20,284 nt of DNA. Source: a virus. The notes below the pieces were generated by a model. That model was not told the DNA's origin. It worked only from the letters and a program-made list of their open reading frames with translations, and made no database searches. How positions within the stretch are numbered: position 1 is the first letter of the stretch; every line of letters starts with the position of its first letter. Position numbers and translations under genes: made by a program. Location: IMG/VR virus record IMGVR_UViG_3300042518_000048, positions 1-20,284 of that record. The stretch is one strand, 5' to 3'. This document shows, one piece after another, positions 1 to 6,623 of this stretch.

Positions 1-32
1 TTTGCAATGTTGTAGTCAGTTGCCTGTGCCAT
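1..32 (-). CDS. 5' fragment of a downstream gene, possibly a tail fibre or accessory tail protein
   Basis: An ATG at 32-30 shares one base with the TAA stop of the J-like gene (TAATG), the same coupling seen at other junctions here. The ten complete codons read M-A-Q-A-T-D-Y-N-I-A, and the frame stays open to the window edge. A start with a DYNIAN-type motif is, as far as I remember, common in structural proteins of cyanophages that sit near the tail tip genes. In lambda-like genomes the position after J is usually taken by tail fibre or accessory genes. The function is inferred from position and a very short stretch of protein. Only the coupling and open frame are seen directly. Confidence 0.55.
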   Translation of the reverse strand, partial: MAQATDYNIA

Positions 33-3000
33 TAGGTGATCTGCCTGCCGTGACCGACGGCCTGGTAGTCAAAGGTCTTGCTCACCATGCTACCGCCACT
101 ATTGCGGAAGGTCACTGTAAAGCCAGTTCTGCTGATACTGCCGACCGTGAAATAGTCACCCGTCGCCATGTCCTGCGCGGTGATACCCACGCTTGGCGTG
201 CCGTAGAACGCTGTCGGGAATGTGACCGCATACGCTCCGGCGCCGCTGCTCAGGTTGCGTTGCTGCTCTGTGCGCCGCTCGAAGTGGGTTGTCACGCCTA
301 GCTCTTCGATCACCACGTTTTGCGCCGCGTTGGTGGTGGTGGCCACAACCTTGAACTGGAACCCACGCCCACGATGGGTGTTGTTCACGAACGGCTGCCA
401 GCTTGCCCAGGTCGGCGTGCTAGACGGGTTGTCGCCAGTGGTCCTGACGAACAGTTGGCAGTTAGCCGCGCCAAGGTCATCGCCGTCGATGTCATCCCAC
501 AGGTCAATCAGGTCAAGGCGTTCATCCCATGTGTTGCCCGGCTCGTAGGCGCGTGTTTTAAGGATCTGCTGTAGGCCAAGGTCGTAGGTGGCGCCAAGGT
601 CCAGTGTTTCGTAAAACTGGTAGCTGCCTTCACTGGCTGAACCGCCGATGTAGTCGATCAGGCCTAGGCCGTCCCAGTTGTTATCGGTGGCCATGTCATC
701 AACCAGCTCATCAGCCGCCAGCACCAGGCCCACCTCAGCCTCGTTGTAATACAGGTTCGTGCCGGTGCCATTGAATGGCGGGCTGTTGTCTTCCTCTCTG
801 TATTGCTGCACCAGCAGCAGGTCCTGAGGAGCGGGCAGGTCAACCACGACCGTGGCCACGCCTGACGACTCATTGCCGAGCGAGTCAAAGGCGCGAATAA
901 AGTAAGTGCCCTCAAGCAGTGGCACAATCTTGCGGGTGCTGCTGCCTGCAACGGCTGGCACGATGTCGTTCGCTTTGCCCCATGTCGCTGTGACATCCGT
1001 GATAGGCGTGTGCCTGATGCGGATCTTGCCGCCGATCTTTACGTCTAGGTCAACCGCCTGCGGCCAATACAGCTCAGCCGTGTGCTCGTCGATCGGGGCG
1101 ATGAACAGATCAGGGATCGTGGCAGGTGGTGCGGTCTTGCCAATCGCGTCGAAGGTCCTGACGGCTGGTGTCGAGCGCTTGCTGTTGATCGCGCCCAGTG
1201 CTGTCACCTCGATCTCGTAACGGCCAACGTCGCTGTTGCCAATCTCAAAGTCAACCGAACGGGTCGTGTTAGCCACCCAATTGCCGTTGTTGTAGCGGTA
1301 GCGCACCTCATAGCTGAGAGCACGAGCAGCAGCACGCCAGCCGATGATCAGCTTCGACAGCACCTGCCCGTTGCTTTCGTACAGCACCTCATTGACGCCT
1401 AGGTTGGTTGGCGTTTCGGGCGGTTCGTTCAGGTCTGATACGTCGCGCTGGCTTAGGGGGATGTCCCGCTCGATGTAGTCATATTTCGTTGCATTATGAG
1501 CAACGGCTGTGACAGCAAAGGCGTCACCTTCTTCTTTAATCGTCAGCACCCGCCACGTTGACATCGCAACAGTTGAATCGCCAATGGTCCACGGCGCACC
1601 AGCAACAGGCGCTGCAGTCAAGACGGTGCCAGTGCTGACTGAGTTGCCCACAAGCGTTGAGCCTGCAACTACAGCCAAGGTGCCATCAGGCAGTAGCACG
1701 TTCAGGGTGAAGTTAGGTGGTGGGCCACTCGGGAACAGTGCAACGTCATCGCGGTCGAGCTTGACCACCGTCGTTGTTGAACCACTTGTGCAGCGGCCGG
1801 AGCGCACCACACCAGCACGCACAGGGTCGCCAATCTTGATCAGGTCACCAGGCCGCACCGTGATGCCAGCGGCGATGTCCGTCTTGAAGCTGACGACCTC
1901 AGTCTCGTTCTGTTCGGTATACAGCAACCACTCGCCAACGCGGCGGGCTTGGTTCTGGCTGGTGCAGGCGAACGCTGAAATCTCCGTTTTGACGACACCA
2001 AACTTGTTGATTCCTTCTTTGTCTTCGACCACCTCATAAGCAAGGTCGCGCAGGTTCATGTCGAAATACTGCACAACAGCAACGGTGTGCCGTGTCTTTA
2101 GGCTGCTGCCGCTATAGCTGAATCCTTCCTCGGTGACGTTGGTCTGGTTGAAGATGTAGCTGTAGTCCTGCGGCCGGTCCTGCGCGATCTCAAGCGTGCC
2201 ATTAGCCCAGAACGGCATGGCGCGAAACACTGAACACAGATCGCTAATCAGCTTGAATGCTTCCTGCTGCGTCTGAATGACGACGTTGCACGAGAAGCGC
2301 GGCTCCTGACCTGTCTTCCCATCAGAGACCACCTCGGTGCAGTATTGACTAGCGGCAAGGAAGCTCCACTTGTCAAGTTGTGCCGCGTCGATGTGATCAC
2401 CAAACCCGTACCGCTTGCTGGTCAGCAGGTCCCACAGGATCCACGCGGGGTCTGTCGTCCACTGTGCTGCACCAAAGTTGCCTGACCATGTGCCCGCATA
2501 GATCAGACGGCCGTTGGTCTGGTTGACGGTGGCATTGCTAGGGATGCGGACCTTGAGGCCACGCAGGCGATATGAGCGCGAGGGGATGCTGTTGAACTGT
2601 TCAGCGCTGAGCTTGACGGCGAACAGTGCGCTGTTGGGGTAGGTGGTCTTGGCGTTAATCTTTTCGGTGTAGTCGTACCAATAAAAGTCGCTGTTTTCTG
2701 TCTGCTCACCTGATGGTGCGGCATCTGCATTGACACGCACAACGCGGATGTCAACCGGTGGTGGTGCAGTCAGATCAATGCGATGAACTCGTTGGAACAA
2801 GTCAGCCGTGCGTCCTCGTATTTCTGGCTCAACAACAGTTGTAAATGGTCCACCGCTGTATGAAGTTTGAATCCTGTATTGAATGACAGCGCCCTCGACA
2901 TCGCCGTTGTTCTTGAAGATCTGAAGTGCAGGCGTGCCGATCGTGACGCGCACAGCGTTGACATCAGGGTCAGTGATCGACCGCGTAACAGGAGAGTTAT

Positions 3001-3415
3001 ATGTGACCTTGGTGTTGACGACTGTGGTGCTCTGGTTGGCGTCGCCTACGTTCTGCGTATAGGTCTGATTTTGCGTGCCGGTGCGAAACTCAAAAACGCC
3101 GCCAGTTGTGTCGAAGTTGTAATCAGAAGCCTGAACGGCGGACGGGTTGGCAGTCGAGCGAAGGATCGGCGTGTTGTTGAGATAGACATCTTTCAACATC
3201 GCAATGTTGTATTCCGTCGTGCCAAGCGTGTAACCACTTGCCGATGGAAACCCTTGAATCTCACCTTCACAAAGAAGGTCAATGATTCGCGCTACCTGCC
3301 GTGAATCAAGATTGTCTTTTGTAACGTTTGCACTACCGCCGCCACCGCCACCGCCACCGCCTTTGCCACCACCACCACCGCCGCCGCCAGCACCAGCGAT
3401 CAAACGCTTCGTCAT
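32..3415 (-). CDS. Lambda J-like central tail tip / host specificity protein
   Basis: This 1127-aa protein is close to lambda J (about 1130 aa) and is the last full gene of the tail module, as J is in lambda. It should form the central tail spike that contacts the host receptor. Residues 10-27 are almost pure glycine, interrupted by K18, a low-complexity N-terminus common in J homologues. Residues 35-60 carry the typical D-S-R-Q-x-A-R-I-I-D-L-x-C-E-G-E-I start of the family. The stretch around 480-530 (aromatic/acidic block, then RPGDLI) matches the conserved J core. Two fibronectin type III-like segments lie near 664-757 and 762-860. Residues 1058-1127 form a short C-terminal beta domain with V-T-F-P…G-F-T-V-T-F…F-D-Y-x-A-x-G, a receptor-binding-type ending shared by many phage tail proteins. 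The start overlaps the preceding stop (ATGA) and has GAGG 7 nt upstream. Confidence 0.93.
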   Translation of the reverse strand: MTKRLIAGAGGGGGGGGKGGGGGGGGGSANVTKDNLDSRQVARIIDLLCEGEIQGFPSASGYTLGTTEYNIAMLKDVYLNNTPILRSTANPSAVQASDYNFDTTGGVFEFRTGTQNQTYTQNVGDANQSTTVVNTKVTYNSPVTRSITDPDVNAVRVTIGTPALQIFKNNGDVEGAVIQYRIQTSYSGGPFTTVVEPEIRGRTADLFQRVHRIDLTAPPPVDIRVVRVNADAAPSGEQTENSDFYWYDYTEKINAKTTYPNSALFAVKLSAEQFNSIPSRSYRLRGLKVRIPSNATVNQTNGRLIYAGTWSGNFGAAQWTTDPAWILWDLLTSKRYGFGDHIDAAQLDKWSFLAASQYCTEVVSDGKTGQEPRFSCNVVIQTQQEAFKLISDLCSVFRAMPFWANGTLEIAQDRPQDYSYIFNQTNVTEEGFSYSGSSLKTRHTVAVVQYFDMNLRDLAYEVVEDKEGINKFGVVKTEISAFACTSQNQARRVGEWLLYTEQNETEVVSFKTDIAAGITVRPGDLIKIGDPVRAGVVRSGRCTSGSTTTVVKLDRDDVALFPSGPPPNFTLNVLLPDGTLAVVAGSTLVGNSVSTGTVLTAAPVAGAPWTIGDSTVAMSTWRVLTIKEEGDAFAVTAVAHNATKYDYIERDIPLSQRDVSDLNEPPETPTNLGVNEVLYESNGQVLSKLIIGWRAAARALSYEVRYRYNNGNWVANTTRSVDFEIGNSDVGRYEIEVTALGAINSKRSTPAVRTFDAIGKTAPPATIPDLFIAPIDEHTAELYWPQAVDLDVKIGGKIRIRHTPITDVTATWGKANDIVPAVAGSSTRKIVPLLEGTYFIRAFDSLGNESSGVATVVVDLPAPQDLLLVQQYREEDNSPPFNGTGTNLYYNEAEVGLVLAADELVDDMATDNNWDGLGLIDYIGGSASEGSYQFYETLDLGATYDLGLQQILKTRAYEPGNTWDERLDLIDLWDDIDGDDLGAANCQLFVRTTGDNPSSTPTWASWQPFVNNTHRGRGFQFKVVATTTNAAQNVVIEELGVTTHFERRTEQQRNLSSGAGAYAVTFPTAFYGTPSVGITAQDMATGDYFTVGSISRTGFTVTFRNSGGSMVSKTFDYQAVGHGRQIT
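3335..3388 (-). repeat. Glycine-codon simple repeat in the J-like gene
   Basis: A run of GGT/GGC/GGA-type codons encodes eight glycines, one lysine and nine glycines (residues 10-27 of the J-like protein). On the plus strand it reads as repeated gcc/acc triplets. Such a tract is prone to slippage and length change between strains, and it probably makes a flexible linker at the N-terminus of the tip protein. Confidence 0.9.
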
Positions 3416-4038
3416 GACGTAACCTCTTCAGTGTTGATGCCAGCCGAAACGACAATACTTCCAGTAAACACTTCGCCGTAAATAATCGGCACAGGCACGC
3501 CCTGCCGCGAAACGTTCTGAATACCAGAGAAGCTGTACGACTTGCGCGGGTCGTTGTCACCGTCGGTGCCCTGATTGATCGTTGGAGTAGGGGTCAACAT
3601 TTGAGCGATACCACCCAGAACCAATGCAGCGCCTAATCCGCCGATTGCAGATGCAGCGGTACCACCAATCAAGCCCGCGCCAAGTCCAGAAATACCAAGG
3701 AATCCACCAGCGGCAGGGCCAAGGAAAATTGCAGCGGCGACCAGAGCGATGCCAGCCAAAACCTGCCCTGCACCCTCCGCACCAGCGATCACCGGGACAA
3801 TCCTGATCGGCTCCTGACTGGCAACAGGGAAGTGCAAATGCTCTGGATGGTCAACTAAGTCAAGCTGGTTGCGGCCCACGGTGACCTTGTAATCGCCCTC
3901 TGACAGCACACCGCGCAGATCAGGGAAGTTGGCAAGCAGGAACCGGATCGCCTCGGCCGGGGTCTTCACAGCAGCCTTGAAACTGCGCTGCCCTAGATGC
4001 TTTGCCAGCTTGCCGTAGACCTTGATGACGCGGAACAT
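3412..4038 (-). CDS. Lambda I-like tail tip assembly protein
   Basis: This 208-aa protein sits between the K-like and J-like genes, exactly where lambda I lies (about 220 aa), and has the family architecture. It starts with a small ubiquitin-like beta-grasp region (about 1-95: F-R-V-I-K-V-Y-G-x-L, then a lysine/alanine-rich helix with A-E-A-I-R-F-L). A long Gly/Ala-rich hydrophobic segment follows (about 97-150). The C-terminus has a D-N-D-P-R-K-S-Y-S-F-S-G motif and P-V-P-I-I-Y-G-E. In lambda, I is needed to assemble the tail tip with J, K and L. The ATG follows the K-like stop by one base (TGAGATG), and the stop overlaps the J-like start by 4 bp, so translational coupling is likely. The hydrophobic segment resembles two transmembrane spans, but the family is cytoplasmic or virion-associated. 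Confidence 0.88.
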   Translation of the reverse strand: MFRVIKVYGKLAKHLGQRSFKAAVKTPAEAIRFLLANFPDLRGVLSEGDYKVTVGRNQLDLVDHPEHLHFPVASQEPIRIVPVIAGAEGAGQVLAGIALVAAAIFLGPAAGGFLGISGLGAGLIGGTAASAIGGLGAALVLGGIAQMLTPTPTINQGTDGDNDPRKSYSFSGIQNVSRQGVPVPIIYGEVFTGSIVVSAGINTEEVTS

Positions 4039-4039
4039 C

Positions 4040-4750
4040 TCAACACCTGCTCCTGTGCCTGACGATCAAGCCCGTGCTCTTCTGATAGTAGCCACCCCAG
4101 ATGTCACGGCTACTGAGCCGCCCGCGCAAATGATGCAGGATGCGCTGCTCTCCCACATACACGGCCACATGGTTCAGACCTGGCGACCCATCAAGCTGCA
4201 TCAGGATCGCGTCGCCGTACTCAGGCTCGTTGATGCCGTGATCTTCAAAGCCTGCATCAGCGAAGCACCGCTCAAACATCGGGGCATTATGAAACTCAAG
4301 CAGTGACGCAGGCCGCTCCCAATCCGGCAGGTCGAGCGCCATCTCCTCCTTGTACCAGTCCCGCACCAGCGTCCAGCAGTCGCTCACGCCCCACACCCAT
4401 TCCCGTCCGATCAGCGGCGCCTGGTAACCCTCTGGCTTGATCTCACACCACATCTCAGTGCCAGGGTTGCAGATGTGCCAGACCAGTCCAGACTTTTCGC
4501 AGGCCATGCGGTCGGCTTGACTTGGCTGCGCAGGTGTCTGCGGGTGGCTATGAAACACGGCGATCACCTCGCCAGCGTCCTCTGCAACGGCGTAATCGTC
4601 AGGGTCAAGGATGAAGAAGTCCTTAGCGGGTGCCAGGTTCTTGCATGGCCAATACTGCTCGCGGCCTTTGATGACGACGACCAACCCGCACGCCTCGCGT
4701 GGTGCATCCTTGAGCGCATGTTCCAGCGCGTTGTGTTTCCAGTGTGTCAT
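4040..4750 (-). CDS. Lambda K-like tail tip protein: JAMM metallopeptidase plus NlpC/P60 cysteine peptidase
   Basis: This 236-aa protein has two domains. The N-terminal half is a JAB/MPN metallopeptidase with a complete JAMM signature: E19, then H67-S-H69, then S77-x-x-D80, with exact H-x-H-x(7)-S-x(2)-D spacing. The C-terminal half (about 110-236) is an NlpC/P60 fold. Its likely catalytic cysteine is C125 in V-S-D-C-W and the likely histidine is H194 in L-N-H-V-A-V-Y, with H206/H207 as candidates for the third residue. In lambda-like phages this tip protein is thought to cut peptidoglycan peptides during DNA entry or to process tail tip partners. Both active sites look intact. It overlaps the L-like stop by 4 bp (ATGA) and is followed one base later by the I-like gene. 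The assignment is secure from motifs and position; the substrate is inferred. Confidence 0.93.
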   Translation of the reverse strand: MTHWKHNALEHALKDAPREACGLVVVIKGREQYWPCKNLAPAKDFFILDPDDYAVAEDAGEVIAVFHSHPQTPAQPSQADRMACEKSGLVWHICNPGTEMWCEIKPEGYQAPLIGREWVWGVSDCWTLVRDWYKEEMALDLPDWERPASLLEFHNAPMFERCFADAGFEDHGINEPEYGDAILMQLDGSPGLNHVAVYVGEQRILHHLRGRLSSRDIWGGYYQKSTGLIVRHRSRC

Positions 4751-6291
4751 CCGTAGAAGGTACCAGCGCTTGGGAATGATCCAAAGGGTAAGTCGTTGAA
4801 CTCACCAAAGCGTTTCCTGCATGAACTGATCCGCTTACCGCATACATCGCGCAACGGGTCAACGGTGCCGGTCTGCACCAGAGGCTCGACAGCGCTGGCG
4901 TAACTGGAGTTCCAGAGCGGCGTGTTTGCGCCGGTGGTAACGATGAGTTGGCCGGTCGTCGTGATGCTCAGCCGGTTGTTGCTGTTGCCACTGACGCCAG
5001 TGATCTCATACTGCGGGCCTGCCTCCGTCAAGGTGCCCAACGTGGGGTGATTATTTCTGAATGGGTTGTTGCTGCTCAGGGTCTTGGGCAAATTGATTAC
5101 TTCGCCTTGATAGTAACTACCAGTGGAGGAAACAAGACTTTGGCTTTGTATCAAATTCCATGCGTATGGTTGGCCGCTGTAACTGTTTTCGCTAGTCGGG
5201 CCAGATTGGAAAACGAACTGTACTGTGATCGTGCGACCGTCAATGTTGAACGTCTCTGTCTGCGTGTTGGTCAGTCCTGCACTAGCAGGCGATGATCCGA
5301 CGCACTCCCAACCAAAGCCACCAGAGCGGCCGGTCTGGACATCGGTTGGATACCAGCCAAGGAATGCCAAACCCGTTGGTGATGCGGTGCCGACTGTATT
5401 GCTGGCCCAGATCGCGCTGCTGCCGTTGTAGATGACAAGATTGCCATCGGCCTGCATTGTGATCCGCCAAGTGCCGTCACCACGGTTTGTTCCGGTTTGC
5501 CAGACAGGCACGTTCGCTTTGTTGTAGACCACGAAGTTGCCATCGGCCTGCATGAGTGCCCGATACCAGCCGTTCGACGAGACGATTGCGTCGCCTTCAT
5601 TCAGTGTCTCGTTGACGTTGAGCTGAGCGCCAAATGCGGTTGAGTTAAAATTGGTTGCAGGTGTGGCCCCCAAGGCATTGTCATACTCATCAAAGTAGTT
5701 GCTGCCTGTGTAACCGCACTCAGCACTGCGATATTTCCACTGACAGATGTTCGCGATCACCTGCCGTTTTGGTGCACGCACACCAGCAAGGTCGAACACG
5801 GCCGCCAGCTCAAACTCAACAACATCCCTGTTCTCGACTGACTTGCGGTCGATGTAGTAGATCTCGCGTGGCATTTCCTCGTCAGCCGGTACGCCATAAG
5901 GGTTGACGCCGCCCGCAAAGTTGTCAGGGTCAAGGAATCTGCTCAGCGTGCGGATCCTGATCACCTTTGCTCCTGTCAGGTCGTTGCCAATCGTGAACTC
6001 GTTGACGCTCAGCAGCAGCGCTGAGATATTGCCGAGAAGGTTCGAGACGCGCACTTTCGGCCGTGGGAGCTGACCGGTGCCGTTGTACTCAAAGCCTTCC
6101 ACCTCGATCGGCAGCGCCTGATATGGCTTGCCCTTCCAGATGATGTTCCCTGTTGGTGTAGCTTGATTGGCACCAGGGTGGAAGTAAACAATCTCAGTCG
6201 TGCCATGCAGCGAAGCGTCAAGGTGCAGCTCAAACAGCTCGATGATCGCGTAGGGGTTGGAGCTGAGCAGCTCCTGAAACATCTCGCTCAT
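4747..6291 (-). CDS. Lambda L-like minor tail protein with a large lectin-domain insertion
   Basis: This 514-aa protein is about twice the length of lambda L (about 230 aa). Residues 1-200 match the L N-terminal part, ending in I-C183-x-W-x(6)-E-C192-G-Y-x-G. The family's C-terminal ending appears only at 478-514: D-V-C484-G-K-x(5)-C491-x-x-R-F-G, then L-P-F-G-S-F-P. In L proteins these four cysteines bind an iron-sulfur cluster. Here about 280 residues separate the second and third cysteine. The insert holds two bulb-lectin motifs of the form QxDxNxVxY (Q248-Y256 and Q280-Y288) and a weaker third repeat near 441-460. Between repeats two and three lies an unassigned beta-rich stretch (about 305-435). 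The frame is open throughout, so this is not a broken gene. Coupling to M-like and K-like genes is by ATGA overlaps. L is a tail tip hub; the insert probably faces outward and binds glycans (inference). Confidence 0.9.
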   Translation of the reverse strand: MSEMFQELLSSNPYAIIELFELHLDASLHGTTEIVYFHPGANQATPTGNIIWKGKPYQALPIEVEGFEYNGTGQLPRPKVRVSNLLGNISALLLSVNEFTIGNDLTGAKVIRIRTLSRFLDPDNFAGGVNPYGVPADEEMPREIYYIDRKSVENRDVVEFELAAVFDLAGVRAPKRQVIANICQWKYRSAECGYTGSNYFDEYDNALGATPATNFNSTAFGAQLNVNETLNEGDAIVSSNGWYRALMQADGNFVVYNKANVPVWQTGTNRGDGTWRITMQADGNLVIYNGSSAIWASNTVGTASPTGLAFLGWYPTDVQTGRSGGFGWECVGSSPASAGLTNTQTETFNIDGRTITVQFVFQSGPTSENSYSGQPYAWNLIQSQSLVSSTGSYYQGEVINLPKTLSSNNPFRNNHPTLGTLTEAGPQYEITGVSGNSNNRLSITTTGQLIVTTGANTPLWNSSYASAVEPLVQTGTVDPLRDVCGKRISSCRKRFGEFNDLPFGSFPSAGTFYG

Positions 6292-6623
6292 GGTTCAAAC
6301 ACCTGCACAAAAGTCGCAGTAATTGTGTTGTTGTCGTAATTCACCATTTCCATTGCCCATTCGCTGCAGATGTATTTACCCGCCGTACCACGAGGGGGTG
6401 TCCAATCAAAACTTTCAGCACCTGCACGCGCTTCAAGGAATGACAAGATATTGTCGCGGTCGGTATTTGTACGATTAGTAAAAGATAATTGCCATGATTT
6501 TGCATCAACATTCAATCCGTAACGCAAACGCTGCTCGTAGCCATCGCCAAATTGAACACGCCTGACACGCGGCTGGCTCTGCTCAGTAGCGCTGAAGCTG
6601 GGAACGTAGGTGAATGTGGCCAT
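6288..6623 (-). CDS. Lambda M-like minor tail protein
   Basis: This 111-aa protein matches lambda M in size (about 109 aa) and position, directly after the tape measure gene. It shows the family pattern: F-x-Y-x-P-S…P-R-V-R-R-V-Q-F-G-D-G-Y-E-Q-R near residues 6-32, then W-x-L-S-F-T-N-R, and F-D-W-T-P-P near 72-77. In lambda, M joins the tail tip complex and the distal end of the tail near the tape measure. The start shares one base with the tape measure stop (TAATG). A GGAGG lies 12 nt upstream, a long spacing, so coupling probably helps initiation. Its stop overlaps the L-like start (ATGA). Confidence 0.9.
   Translation of the reverse strand: MATFTYVPSFSATEQSQPRVRRVQFGDGYEQRLRYGLNVDAKSWQLSFTNRTNTDRDNILSFLEARAGAESFDWTPPRGTAGKYICSEWAMEMVNYDNNTITATFVQVFEP

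Noticed and set aside
1509-2039. A 176-codon plus-strand frame opposite the J-like gene
   Set aside because: It is antisense to a conserved part of J, with Thr/Ser/Pro-rich low-complexity protein and no neighbours in that direction.
3650-3750. The I-like protein as an integral membrane protein because of its Gly/Ala-rich hydrophobic segment
   Set aside because: This segment is a normal property of lambda I homologues, which act in tail tip assembly, and there is no signal peptide.
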